64,000 bases of DNA from Thelephora terrestris. Taxonomy: Eukaryota > Basidiomycota > Agaricomycetes > Thelephorales > Thelephoraceae. Below, piece by piece: positions 46,686 through 58,600 of the stretch (its first letter is position 1; the number at the start of each line of letters is the position of its first letter). The DNA lies in the NCBI GenBank assembly GCA_015956445.1, contig WIUZ02000002.1:2790001-2854000 (forward strand), given 5' to 3'. A model generated the notes under the pieces. It was not told the DNA's origin and ran no database searches. It saw only the letters and a program-made list of their open reading frames with translations. The translations under genes were made by a program, and so were the position numbers.

Positions 46686-47580
46686 TTAAACCAGAACAAA
46701 AGAGTCTATGTCACAAGCACAGGCCTGTGCAAACGGGCAACGATGAGCGAAATGGTGAGGATTATGAACGCTCTGAGGACAGTACGACCACACCCGAGTT
46801 ACCGGGTCCTTCCAGCACTCCCTGCATCCCAACACGTCATGATACAAACTATCATGCATCTCCCGCTTCACGTCCGTCAACGCCTCGCTCACTAATGCGA
46901 ACCCATAGCGGTCCTGGAGACCCACTACCTCTACCTTCAGCCTCATCCGAACCTGACGTGACTTGTCGGAGGGACGACAGCGTTGACCAGAACGAGTCAT
47001 CGGATTCTTGCGGTTCTTCTTCTTGTGGGACCTCTCCACCATCTGACGAACTGGGGCAGGACTCCAGGGAGGGGATGGAGGGAGAGGAACACCCTGATCC
47101 TGGTGGTGGCGAAGGCACGACTGGGGACTTGCAAGGGGGGTCGGTGCAATAAGCCCCTCCACATTGGTGTCCAAAATATCGGAAGAGAGATGCCTGGAAA
47201 GGTCCCCAATGTTCCAAAGCAAAGTGAGAAAAGTCATCATTCAGACTGTTCACGATGACGTACATAAGGTCCACATGCTTCTCCAACTTCGAAATCCTAT
47301 CCTCCCTCTCCCTCTCCATAGCATCCAACAAGGGAGGAACGCCAGGAGCGCGCATAACCGTACGATTAGGGTCTTCGTACCCGGCCTGCTCCCAGAACTG
47401 AGGAGGAGCCCGGTGAGCGGACAAGAAGTCGACAGCGACTCGATTGTCGCGAGCAATATTTGCGGGGGTGTTGTAGAGGTGTTGTTCAACCTCATACGGG
47501 CGGTCGGTTTCAAAAGACGGGGAGAAGTCGAAGGGAACCGCATTAGCATTGAGGACGGCAGCGTGGGCGGTGGAAGACAT
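46686..47580 (-). CDS. Gene A of LTR-like element copy 2
   Basis: Homolog of 36685-37588 with the same order: VEQHLYNTPANIARDNRVAV, FWEQAGYEDPNR, coiled coil EREREDRISKLEKHVDL, acidic Ser/Pro stretch, C-terminal LGCRECW and CACDIDSFVLV. The overall protein is preserved although its 3' flank was hit by Helitron 2. Function unknown. Confidence 0.55.
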
Positions 47581-48241
47581 AGTAGAAGAAGACTAGTTGA
47601 GGGGGAAGAGTTTGTTGAGTAGTGGTGGGAGTGGAAAAGAGGCGATGGAGAGAAAAGACCAATAATCCCACTGGGTTATATACATCCAAGTCAATAGGAC
47701 GACCCAAAGGGGAAAACAATAAAGCCATCATGCATTAAAGTCCCAAAAAGGGATAAACGAACCCTCAGTCCCAATCGATCTCATCAATCTTGGAGAAATC
47801 CCCATCGATCATGGGAAGTCCCCATCACTCTTCTATTACTACCATGAAACCTGAGAATTCCCCCTTGATCATGGGAAATCCCCACTATCCTTCTATTGCT
47901 ACCACGAAACATGAGAAATCCCCATTGCATCCGTATTAGATCATTCCCTATTGTTCCCTTAGTTGTATTTACCATCATCGTCCTAAAGTCCCCTTCCTCT
48001 GACTCCATCACCCTGCCCTAAATTACGCACAGACCATGTTGACTCGCGCTTGACTCATTGTATGATTACTAATCATGTAGAGGACTGGGTATATAAGGAA
48101 GAGTGTTCGCTCCTTCTTTTCCCCATTCTCAATCTCTTCTGTACTCCTCTACCAAAAACTTGAATAAACAAAGTAAGCTGAGGAATTCTCCTCACGCCTT
48201 ACTCTCTTGACTCATTCAAGCAGGAATCATCCTGCTAGTGT
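47581..48241. promoter_or_regulatory. Divergent A/B promoter region of copy 2
   Basis: Rightward GGGTATATAAGG near 48088 and GAATAAA near 48162; leftward GGTTATATACATCC near 47675; direct repeats with GAGAAATCCCCAT and GATCATGGGAA at about 47790-47930. Same plan as 37589-38286. Confidence 0.65.
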
Positions 48242-48859
48242 ATGTTCAGTCCTCCTAATCCTTTCCCCTCTACTAGTCCTGTCCAACGACCCGTCGTTCC
48301 CGACGCCAGGAGATCTATCTGGGAGTATAAGCTCATCAGAAGTCTTCAAGTAAACCGAACCGCCGGTTTACTCACCCACTTCCCTTACTACCATCCCTTT
48401 GCTGCCCTTGACGCCGGAGTCACCACTCCCCCTTGCTTACTAGGAGCCGACCATCAGTTCCTCTGGAACTCCGACTTCACTAAGAGTGTCCTAGCGACTG
48501 TCTACTTTAGTATAAGTCCGGCCTTTTACTTCCCCACCCCTCATGTCCATCTCACCACTAACGTTCACACCCATTGCCCCTCTATCATCGTACTCTGGTG
48601 GGAAGTCCCAACTGAATTACCTTACTCGGTTATAGAATACCTCGTCAGCTTCGAACACCTCAGTGATCAGAACTTCGACCCCTTCGTACAGCAACTGAGT
48701 CAGTTCTGCCAAGACTACCACTCACCAGTTCACCCTTATCAAACCGAGTCACCCCTCGCCCTTGATATTCCCCCACCCCTTGATCCCACACCCGGAACTC
48801 CTTTCAAAGTCCAACCCAACACCCCTCACCCGTCCGCTAATCCTCTAGCGCCCCGTTAA
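48242..48859 (+). CDS. Gene B of LTR-like element copy 2
   Basis: 205 codons starting MFSPPNPFPSTSPVQRPVV. Closely similar to gene B of copy 1, with the conserved SIWEYKLIRSLQVNR and LWWEVPTELPYSVIEYLV; most differences look synonymous or conservative. Function unknown. Confidence 0.6.
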   Translation: MFSPPNPFPSTSPVQRPVVPDARRSIWEYKLIRSLQVNRTAGLLTHFPYYHPFAALDAGVTTPPCLLGADHQFLWNSDFTKSVLATVYFSISPAFYFPTPHVHLTTNVHTHCPSIIVLWWEVPTELPYSVIEYLVSFEHLSDQNFDPFVQQLSQFCQDYHSPVHPYQTESPLALDIPPPLDPTPGTPFKVQPNTPHPSANPLAPR

Positions 48860-48886
48860 ACAGTAAGCAGGCCCACAACCCTGACA

Positions 48887-49320
48887 GGAAGGGGTTGGGG
48901 GCTCTAAACATACACTAGCAGGAGAATTCCTGCTTTGAATGAGTTAGAAAGAGTAAGACGTAAGGAGGATTCCTCAGCTTACTTTGTTTATTCGAGTTCT
49001 TGGTAGAGGAGTACAGAAGAGATTGAGAATGGGGAAAAGAAAGGAGCAAACGCTCTCCCTTATATACCCAGTCCTCTACATGATTAGTAATCATACAAAG
49101 AGTCAAGCGTGAGTCAACATGGTCTGTGCGTAATTTAGGGCAGGGTAGCGGAGTCAGAGAAAGGGACTTAGGACGACTGATGGTTGGTACAACTAGGGGA
49201 ACAATAGAGAATGAGTCAATAGTATTTTAGCAGGGATTTCTCGCGTTTTGTGGTAGTAATAGAAGGATGATGGGGATTTCCCATGATCGATGGGGAATTC
49301 TTGGGTTTCATGGTGGTAAT
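48887..49320. other. Copy 3 promoter region, left of MITE
   Basis: Inverted counterpart of 48000-48270, with the first nine codons of gene B of copy 3 next to the copy 2 junction, the inverted AATAAA and TATA sequences (near 48990 and 49060), then the ATCCCCAT-type repeats up to the MITE. Confidence 0.7.
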
Positions 49321-49821
49321 CACTGGGGGCAAGGGCACCTGGAATCAGTGATTACATCTTGATTACATGGTGAGTTCATGTGCACTTTTCAATGATTGTA
49401 ATTGCTGATTCCAGATTGATTACATTTCAAATGTTACCTTGACATGTAATCCAGCCAATGCCCACCAATTACATTTGAAATGTTCTCTACAAATGTTTCT
49501 GGGATGTTTTTTACCTGTCGGCAAAAATGATGCTGCAATGTAGTCAACATGTTCTTCAATCGTCCGAGATGTAATCTAAATGCGCTCAAAAACATGAGAT
49601 GTTTTCACAATGTGCCCAGTGGGCACATTCAGGAAACATTACTTGGGAACATTTTGAGGAAATTTCAGATGGAGTTGGTGGGCACAGTTGAATTACATGT
49701 CAAGGTAACATTTGAAATCTAATCAACCTGGAATCGGCGATTACAATCATTGAAAAGTGCAGATGAACTCACCATGTAATCAAGATGTAATCACCAATTC
49801 CAGGTGCCCCTGCCCCCAGTG
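49321..49821. mobile_element. CACTG-ended MITE, copy 2
   Basis: 501 bp, very similar over its length to 27289-27788. Ends CACTGGGGGCAAGGGCACCT and its inverse; 3-base duplication AAT (49318-49320, 49822-49824). It lies in the divergent promoter of LTR-like copy 3. Confidence 0.85.
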
Positions 49822-50081
49822 AATAGAAGAATGATGGGGACTTCTTGTGATCGGTGGGGATTTCTCCCAAGAATGATGGGATCGATTGGGGCTGAGGGTT
49901 TGTTTATCCCTTTTGGGATAATAATGAATAATGTTGCATTGCTATTACCTCTTTGGGCGTCCCATTGATCTGGGCATATTTAAGCCGTGGGGTTTCTGAG
50001 TCTTTTTCCCTTCATCGTCTCCTCTCCCTTCCCACAAACATTACTACCAATCTTCACTCTCAAACCACCCTTTCCACTACT

Positions 50082-50979
50082 ATGTCTGCCTTTGTTGCCA
50101 ACAACGCTTTGCTCAACACCACCGCCACCCCCTTTGATCTCTCCCCGTCCTTCAAGACGGATGCTCCCTTCGACGTGGAGCAGCACTTATACGACACCCC
50201 CGCCAACATCGCTCAGGACAACCAGGTCGCTGTGGACTTTTTGACCGCCCACAATGCCCCCGCCGAGTTCTGGGAACAAGCTGGGTATGAAGATCCCAAC
50301 AGGACTCAAAGGTGGGCCCCTGGGGTTACCCCTCTGCAGGACGCGATGGAGTGAGAGAGGGAGGATAGGATCTTGAAATTGGAGAAGAGGATGGATGTCA
50401 TGTACGTGGTCGTCAACAGTCTTAACGAGGACTTCTCTCACTTTGCCTTGGAACATTGGAAACCTTTCCAGGAATCTCTCCTCAGATACTTCAGTCATCG
50501 ATGCCATGGAGCCTACTGCACTGACACAGCTCCTCACTCCCCCATCGTCCCTCCGCCATCTTCACGATCAGGGAGTTCCTCTCCCTCAATCCCCTCCTTG
50601 GAGTCCTGTTCCGATGCGTCAGATGGTGGAGAGGACTCAGAAAAAGAAGGGCTGCAAAAATCCGATGACTCGTACTGGTCAACGTTGTCGTCCCTCCGAC
50701 AAGTCACGTCAGGTTTGAATGAAGCTGAAAGTGGAGGTAGCGGGTCTCCAGGACCGCTATGGGTTCGCGTTAGTGAGCGAGGCGTTGACAGACGTGAAGC
50801 AGGAGATGCATGATAGTTGGTATCATGATGTGTTGGGGTGCCGTGAGTGCTGGAAGGATCCGGTGACTCAAGTGTATTTGTACTGCCCTCAGAGCGTACA
50901 TAACCCTCACCATTTTGCTTACCGTTGTCCGTTCGCGCAGGCGTGTGCTTGTGACGTAGATCCCTTTGTCCTTGTTTAG
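50082..50979 (+). pseudogene. Gene A of LTR-like element copy 3 (fossil)
   Basis: Starts MSAFVANNALLNTTATPFDL. It shows VEQHLYDTPANIAQDNQVAV, the coiled-coil region and the C-terminal LGCRECWKDPV and CACDVDPFVLV. Homologous to gene A of copies 1 and 2, with slight decay. Confidence 0.65.
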
Positions 50980-51094
50980 TTTTGTAAGTTTTTGTAGGCA
51001 TTTTTGTACTTTTATTACTGCGAATAAGACCAATGTCTTGAATTACTTGTGTGATTTTAGCCACTATGTCACGTGTTGTCGAGTTGGCTGAGGT

Positions 51095-51595
51095 TGTAGT
51101 GAAGAGGTCTATAAGAACTCTTACTAGTCCTTCTTGGTTTACTTAGAAGCTAAGCATTAACAACTAAGTAGGCTGGTTGAGAAGTCAGTTATCCCGACTA
51201 TCAACTCCACAGGGTGGGCGGGGTTTCGTACTTTCCGGCTCCTTGTCCTGATGAGTTCGCTGAAGGAGGTTGTAGGTCCTTCAGATGTGTTCAGAGGGGT
51301 TCAGTAACCTTTATCACTACTGCACGTATATTCCCTGGTCCAAACACCTAGTAAGAATGTAAAGGGGGTTGCTGATCTTGATAAGAATGGAGTTCCTGAT
51401 CTACACTGATGATCGGGAATGGAGATAATGATGTGTGAAACTGATACGATCGAGGTTGTGTATGAGGCCGTGAAGAAGGCTGTGTAGAATGCTGTGCACT
51501 GTGGCTGTGTTAAGGGGGTGGCTGTGCTGATATGTCTGAGTAGTTTTGATGATCTGTCAATATACTGCTGAGGTACGTCCAAATGCTGCTGAGAT
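51095..51595 (-). repeat. Inverted tail of a gene-C-type LTR
   Basis: Aligns, inverted, with 54865-55160: both contain CCTGTGGAGTTG and CATCAGGAC..GAGCCGGAAAG. The terminus CACTACA is at 51095. Truncated at 51595, where a direct-orientation element begins. Fossil. Confidence 0.65.
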
Positions 51596-52059
51596 TGTGA
51601 TGATTTCGCCGTTTACCCCCTTTCATTTCCAATATTTAACGCCTCATCACCACTAAGTCAGTTGGTGCCTTGCCCTAAACACGGCGGTAAACTGTTTATT
51701 ATGCATTATGCCTTATGTTTAACGATTCAAAGTCCAATACGTGGAACGTGCTACTAGTCAAGATACCCCAGAAGACCCGAGGTATAATACGTGAACATGT
51801 ACCGGCGAACCTTTATACGAAGATTCCCCCTACCTGGCCCTCCGTTGCCCCTGGACGACTAGTAGATATTCAGGCTACCGACAACAAGGGATGTATTAAT
51901 AAGCGTCGCGCGCTGACCTCTCGCTGAAGTCAACCGGCTTATTAATCTGACCCTTGGATTGGACTTATGAAAACCATTATGCTTTACGACCCATGGATCA
52001 CGCGCAATAGACAATATAGAAAGAAGATTAATTGGAAGCCGATAGTACAAAAGAGTTAT

Positions 52060-53321
52060 TTAATCAATATCTCTTCGGATCCTTTGTACTACTTCCAACG
52101 CCGATCTCACCAACTCCTCATTCACCCAGTTCTGCTCCCGGATCTCGTTCGGGTCTACGTCCGACAGGTCGTCGTAATCTGGAAGCTCTGTGTCAGAGTT
52201 CGGTTCACTATCAGGAACGAACTCGGCATACGGATCGTACTCCAGAGCAGGCCATTGACGGCGACTACCCCAAGGAGTAGATACGAATCCAGGACGAGGG
52301 GTGTCCCTACGAACAACTCCCAAGTTCTGATAGAACTCGTCGCTCCCGATCTCAATGACCTCATCATCAACAGGAACCAACCTGTTCTCGTGACGAACCA
52401 ACAAACGAGCAGGTGGCGACTCAGCCCGGTTAGGGATGATCGGCGACCCGGCCCGATGCAGAACCTCCTCTTCATCCTCCTCTTCGACTCGGACTTCCGG
52501 CTCGTTACACCTCCTCTGGAGATCCCGGACTTCTCCGGTCAACTCGGAGACACGACGAGTAAGGCGAACCTAAAGGAATAGGGTTAGAAGAGATCATTAT
52601 CTTCAACCCCTACCCCTTACCTTATCATCCTCCAACTCTCCGGTTTTGGTAACCAGAGCTCGGACCAAGTCCTTCAAGGTAGTCACCTCCCCCTAAAGGA
52701 AATGTTGGGTTAGAAAAGTCAAATATCTCCCGACCCCACATTTACCTTTAGCAAATCAATATCGGCCCCCTGCCGAACAACGGTATCTTCCTGTCCATGG
52801 ATAACCCCCTGCATATCCTCCTTCCAGTTCTCCAAGGCCTCTATCTCCTCACGACGACCATCGATGCGCTCATTGACATGAGCCACTTCGTCCATCAACA
52901 TGGACCCAACGTTCCCCGTATGGAGAACGCTGGCCTCCAACACGGAGTTGAAGGTCTCGTTGGATTCGGTCATGAATTCAACACCCCTATTAAGGAGTTC
53001 GCTCGCATATGGGTTGGTCTCAATACGCGCCAACTTGCGCCGAGACACCCTACGAGCGGCCTGGAGAAAGTCCCTGAAACCTAAAAGGAGTTAGCTTGGT
53101 TTCCTAAATCGGAATGCGCAAGCAGGGCCCCCACCTAAATCAGAGAACCCCTCATTAGGGTCGGCGGTGGCGGTCCTATCCATAACGGCTCCCAAGGTGG
53201 GATAAGGACGAGACGGATCCCGACGGGCATGAGAGAAGCGGTCGATGTTGTAGTTGCTCTCCTGAACAGGAGAGTAGGAGGAGGAACGACGAGTGGGATT
53301 GCGAGTAGAGGCACGAGGCAT
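52060..53321 (-). CDS. Gene C: antisense coiled-coil protein of LTR-like element
   Basis: Four exons by clear GT-AG sites: 53135-53321, 52746-53080, 52621-52692 and 52060-52569, giving 367 residues with no interruption. N-terminus MPRASTRNPTRRSSSYSPV is basic. The middle is helical and likely coiled coil (MDEVAHVNERIDGRREEIEA, then VTTLKDLVRALVTKTGELED and LTRRVSELTGEVRDLQRR). The C-terminal third is acidic (VPVDDEVIEIGSDEF, DYDDLSDVDPNEI) and ends VRSALEVVQRIRRDID. No family recognised. A second partial copy at 30297-30633 is highly similar, including its C-terminus. Three introns of 50-55 bases show that it is expressed as a spliced antisense transcript, or was. Confidence 0.7.
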
Positions 53322-53992
53322 ATTGGCTGGGTGTAACAAAGGATGGTTTGTTGGAAGACCAGTCATCCAACCCCCTTTGGTTATATACCAAATGCCACGC
53401 CCCTTCCACGACTCAGGAGTTGAGTCATCATTTCTATTTGTTTACTGCGCATGACCCACATGACATCATATGCCCCTATTTCTTAGTCATATGCTCCCCT
53501 TTTGCCATTGGCTGTTAGTCAGTCATACCCACATTCCTTCCGAACATTCTCAGGATACGTCATGCTTTGTAATTGCTCTGTAATGCTCTCAAATTGCTAT
53601 TGGCCGCCACACTTTCGTTTATCAGCTGATAATTTGTAGCATTAGTCACCACGTAACGCACAGACCATGCAGTGCTGCGCACGGACCATGTTTGTCTGTG
53701 TTTGTATCTTTAGAGTAGTTACATGTCACTGTCACGTCACAAATCTAAGTAGTATATATACTCAGAGTAGTTTAGCCTGTACTCCTTAGATTTGTTATCA
53801 TCAGACTCTCCGTGACCTCTATTGCTGTGTGCTTAGAGCAAGAGTGCCTGAAGACCCTTGTCTCCTTCTTTCTCCTCTTCTCCTATCTAGTCTGTGAAGA
53901 GACTTCCGATATCCCTGGGTTTGCAACAGGGTTATAACTGTGTGTTTGCCCCCTGCGTGTGAAAGGTTTGGATAGCAAGAGTGCTATTGAAC
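53322..53992. promoter_or_regulatory. Promoter region between gene C and LTR leader
   Basis: Leftward promoter of gene C has GGTTATATACC near 53380. The rightward TATA box GTATATATACTC is near 53755. Between them lie ATGACATCATATG-type short repeats and CGCACAGACCATG. No ORF supported. Confidence 0.5.
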
Positions 53993-54860
53993 TGTAGAGG
54001 TCGCGTCGGCCTGACAGAGATACGTCTGATAACTTGATACTGCTGAAACTTGAGAACCTGTCTTGATAAGATAAACTTCTTGATATGTCTGAGATACTGA
54101 TACGTCGGATACCAATGTGGTACTATTACTAAATCTGTCTGTCACCTATTCAGTCACTAGTCTGAGGTAGAATACTCTCTGCCTGAAGGGTCTGCCTTCA
54201 GCACTAACAGAGATAAGGATATTGCTATGTCACAGAGTCAAGTGTACTAAGCTTATTCAGAAGTCCAAACTTAGAACTTATTCACACAAAGGTGGGGCTC
54301 AAAATGGTATGTGATTACTGAAAATCACTCAACCACTCAGGCCTAAGGAGGTGAGGCAAAGTAGGGGTCTTGGTGAAAAGGGGTAGAGTAAAAGAGGGTG
54401 AGTTATAGAGAGAAGAGGGGATAGAGGGGACAACTACTGGCCAGTGGCCAACAGCTGTTGGGTAGAGAGAGAGAGGGGTAAAAGGTTATGGGTGAGTTGC
54501 CTGTCCTTAGAACTGGGGGTGAGTTCTTTATATACTTTTTCATGTGAGATTATTCTAGAACGTTCTATGGCCTTCTACTGTATTCTATGGTAATTAATGG
54601 AGTGACAGATGTCACAAGCGTGACAAAGTGTCACAAAAGCGTGACCGGTGTCACATGGGGTGTGACGTTCCGTCACCTTCTAGAACATTCCGGCAAGTTC
54701 CAGGATGTTCCGGCGCATTCTAGGATGTTCCTGAACTTTCTGTAACTTTCTGTAACTTTCCATGAGTTTCTTGTCCTTATCTTATCTAATCTAATCTTGT
54801 TGTGGTGAATTATCATAAATAATGACATGGTTGTTCTCATGTCCGACAGCGTTTGTGACA
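53993..54860 (-). repeat. Solo LTR nested in the gene-C element
   Basis: 868 bp in minus orientation, starting TGTCACAAACGCTGTCGGAC at 54860 and ending CTCTACA at 53993. Flanked by the direct repeat GAAC (53989-53992, 54861-54864). TATA-like AGTATATAAAG (minus strand) near 54530. Same family as 39545-40563. Confidence 0.75.
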
Positions 54861-55160
54861 GAACTCCATTCCTATCAGAACACAGATTCCCACGGTGAAG
54901 TTAGGTGTCTAATCAGAGTGTACAGAGCCCCTGAGTGATAACATTACTGATTCCCTGGAATAATTACTGAGGGACACACTACTAGTAGATCCCCAGCAAA
55001 CTCATCAGGACCAAGAGCCGGAAAGAGGAACCCCACTCTACCCTGTGGAGTTGTTAGTTGAGTTCATTGACTAATCAACCAGCCTGCTTGGTTTCTATAC
55101 TCTAGTCTCTAAGCAAACCAAAGGGTGTTAGTTATCTTCTGTATAGAAAATAACACTACA

Positions 55161-55636
55161 CTCCCCACGAACCCGACAGCGGTGGTCAAGGAGTTGGCTT
55201 GGTGCGCGCAGAGGCACAAAGAATCAATTTTAAAAGATTAAGACATGGTGGAAGTTTTAGGGAGATGGAGTGACATGTGAGAAACTCGGAGAGCGAAGGA
55301 CTTGTGATGCCGTGTCACATATGTGACCCTGTCGCTGTTGAGTTAATGATTGGACCGCTTTGAGGTTTGAGGCACTTTTCGGCAACCGATGGCCTTTCGT
55401 CCTATTTCCGCCTTCGCTTGACAACTTTTGATCAAGTTTGGCACTTTTGCACTTTGCTAAAAAACTGTTTTCATGATGGGCCCCAGATCACGAGAGCTTG
55501 CAGGCGCATCAATGAGTTTTATGGGTAGTGATATGATCATCGGATACATAGATAGATTCCAAGTCCGTCGTGGTGACATTTATCTACAACTAATTCAGTT
55601 ACATCGCAAGGTACCAGGTGATTCTTTCCTCCGTCT
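55161..55636. other. Intergenic region, transposon-gene boundary
   Basis: No gene recognised. It separates the last LTR-like end from the 3' end of the transhydrogenase gene and should hold that gene's terminator. Confidence 0.4.
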
Positions 55637-58600
55637 TCACAACTTCGACTTCAATGCCGTTTTGAGCGCTGTATTTGGTCCAAGTTAGCATTTCATGTGG
55701 TATAAGGGAATAAAGTTGCGATGGCGGAGGTTCGACGTACCGTCACAGGTATCCTTCGCATCTCCAAACAACATTCTTGTGCTTGGCATGTAGAACAGGG
55801 GATTAGGTACATCAGCTGTGGATTTGGGAACGTTCATCAGACGCTCATGAATCAACGCAACGGGGATCGACGGTTCGAATGTCTCACCATATCCACTCGA
55901 CATTCCTCTCTTCATCACAATCGTCTGTTTGCTCTGCCAAGCGTGGAGGACCGGCATCCCAGCAATCGGAGATCCCTTCTCAAGAGCGATGGGATTCACG
56001 GTGTCGTTCGCACCGATGACAAGCGTCAGATCAGTATCTTTGAAATCGTCGTTGATCTCCTCCATTTCCAACACAACTACGAAATTTGGTCAGAACTCCA
56101 CGACGGCCCCAGAAAAACTCCAGCAACTCACTGTCGTAAGGCACAGAAGCCTCTGCCAATAGAACGTTGCACTGGCCCGGCATTCGTCCAGCAACCGGAT
56201 GGATCGCGAATCTCACTTTCGCTCCCTTGGCTCTGAGCATCGCGACAATTTCCGCAATCGGGTATTGAGCCCCCGCAACAGCCATCCCGTAGCCAACCAC
56301 CTGCGTGCCGTCTTAAACCTGACGCCTGGGTTGTAAAGCACTGGCGCGACGTACCAGAATGACACTATCAGCGTTTGCAAGCGCATCCGCAGTCTCATCC
56401 ACGGCGATCTGAGTGACCGATCCCTCTATCTTGTAATCGCTAGCTGCTTCCGAAGAAATTCCACCAAATAGGACGTTGGCCAGCGATCGGTTCATCGCGG
56501 CGCACTGGAACAAAAGAAAATCCGCTGTGAGCGTATGCCCACGTCGTCCTGAGTCTTGGACCACGTACCATTATGTAAGACAGGATTGAACCGCTGACCC
56601 CGATAAGTGCACCAACAGTGGTCAACAGTGGATTGTCAAGCATGAAACCTTCGGCTACGAGGGCGAACCCAGAATAAGCGTTCAAAACCGTGATGATGAC
56701 CGCTGGAAACCACGTTGGATCAGCCGGTTGGCATTGCACAGAAAGCAATGGGGAAGCGGTTACTAACGCATGTCAGCGCCCCCGACGGCAGCGGTGGTCG
56801 TATAACCGGAAATGGAAGACAACAAGGTGTTGGCGCCGAGGTATCCGGCGGCGACCAACGGGACGGTGGGGGCAGCGGATAGGAAGGCACCCATTGTCAA
56901 TGCGTTCAGACCCATGAGCCCGCCATTGACGAAATGCTTCAGGGGTAAGACAAGGGGCTTGGAAGACATACGACCCGAGAGCTTCAAGAAGGCAACGATG
57001 GACCCTGTGAAGGTAATTCCACCGACAAGAACGCCGAGATAAGCGGTGACGAGCTGAAAACCCCGGAAGCTGATGAGTATCCGATGAAGCAAAAAACGCA
57101 AGGTTCTTACGTGAAGCATAGATGCATGACCAACATCCGCCAACACGCTGCCAATCGATGTGAGGACAGCAGCAAGGCCAACAACAGAGTGCAAGGCTGC
57201 GCAACCACAATGAGATAGTTATTTCGTTACCCATGTATACCCAGCAATAAAATCCACTGACCCGCGACCATCTGAGGAAGTTCGGTAGCAGTGATTCTCC
57301 TTCCAATGACGGAACCGATTGTCCCTCCTACAGCGGCCAACATACCGAACTGCGCAAGAACAGCGGGTGGGAACCCAACGGCAGCCAAGGACGTGAGGAA
57401 ACCGGAGCCAACACCTAACATTCCGAGGACATTTCCTTGTCTTGCGGTAGATTGGGAACCCAATCCGCTCAGCGAACCTGGTAGAAATCACATAAAAATG
57501 GGGCACTTTAAGGTAAAGGAGGTAGGGCTAACTGATGCAGAGGATACTGCTTGCCAAATATCCGGCCTGAACGAGACCGGCAAAGCCTGTCTGGGCGGCG
57601 AGCAGGAACCCGCCAGTGAAGACGGCAGCAGGAATCGTATATAACCAGTTATACTCAGGTGGATCAGTGGGGCCTAAAAGCATCATCAACAAGTCATCCT
57701 GACAGATGGGTAGGGGAACCCACGCTTGAACATGTCCAACATCCTCTTGGTAATGACGAATCCTCCAGCAACATTGACGCTAGCCAACAGGACCGAAAGA
57801 GCGCCGAGGGCTTGAGGGATCGTCCCAGGGAAATAGCTACCGCCCATGATGAACAATCCGCCGACACCAACCATACCGGAGATCGCATTCGTGACAGACA
57901 TCAGAGGTGAATGAAGCTGAGAGCAAAGCCCTCAGAATCGCCATCTACACAGAACGGGAAACTTACCGCTGGCGAAACGCCCCATACAACGCGGTACCCG
58001 ATAAGCGAAGCCAATCCGAACGTGTAGAAATTAGCCATCAAAGCTGGACCAGTGAACTTTCCGACGGCCACGATGCTTCCCATTCCCGCAGTGATAGTCG
58101 CAACGTCCCTGCTGGCCTTTTGCCACGGAGTAAGAGCCTTGGTTGCATCATCTTCGGCAGCCTTAGTAGCAGCAGGTGAAGGGGCAGCTGGGGGAGGGAC
58201 CGCTAGGGGGGCCGGCGGGAGAACTTCTCCCTTGTGTAAGACAATTGACCCCCGGACGACTTCGTCCTCGAGATTGATGACAAAGTTATCTTTCTCTGTC
58301 ATGGAGAAGAAAAACTTGGTGACATTGTTGGAGTAGAGTGTACTTGACTGGGTGGGGAGCCGACTCGGCAGATCCGTGTATCCTGCGTCGACGGATTAGC
58401 CATCAAGCAAACGTAACGACAGTTATACCCACCAATGATAGTAACACCGTCTTTTGTATAAAGTTTGCCGGGCTTCGTAGCCTCGCAGTTACCACCGGCC
58501 TCTGCAGCAAGATCGACGATGACTGAGCCTTGTTTCATCGCGGCGACCATCTGGGAGCGATATCATCAGGAGGGGTGATGTGAATCTCAATTTGACTTAC

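Larger units (their letters stand above)
41129..48886 (+). mobile_element. LTR-like element AB, copy 2, split by Helitron 2
   Basis: It begins TGTCACGAACGCGTGACATA at 41129 and ends AACCCTGACA at 48886, with 5-base target duplication GGAAG (41124-41128, 48887-48891) inside gene B of copy 3. Helitron 2 occupies 41199-46650; without it the element is about 2.3 kb. Genes A (46686-47580) and B (48242-48859) are both present. Confidence 0.85.
40564..51083 (-). mobile_element. LTR-like element AB, copy 3, carrying copy 2 and a MITE
   Basis: Inverted relative to copy 1. It begins TGTCAGGGTTGTGGGCC and ends near 51083 with a degenerate form of the palindromic end. Gene B is in two parts (40584 to about 41128, and about 48887-48914) because copy 2 inserted in its early codons. 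Gene A is at 50082-50979. A MITE (49321-49821) lies in the divergent promoter. Somewhat decayed, with a few breaks; the oldest layer of this nest. No target duplication is seen. Confidence 0.75.
51596..55160 (+). mobile_element. LTR-like element with antisense gene C, holding a nested solo LTR
   Basis: Begins TGTGATGATTTCGCC and ends TAACACTACA (TGT...ACA). It contains an antisense gene C (52060-53321), then a rightward promoter with GTATATATACTCAGAG near 53755, followed by leader-like sequence. The nested solo LTR (53993-54860) splits its tail. Without it the element is about 2.7 kb. The stretch CGCACAGACCATG before the TATA box is shared with the A/B promoter, so the families are related. 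The left end recurs at 31095. No target duplication. Fossil; gene C looks whole. Confidence 0.65.
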
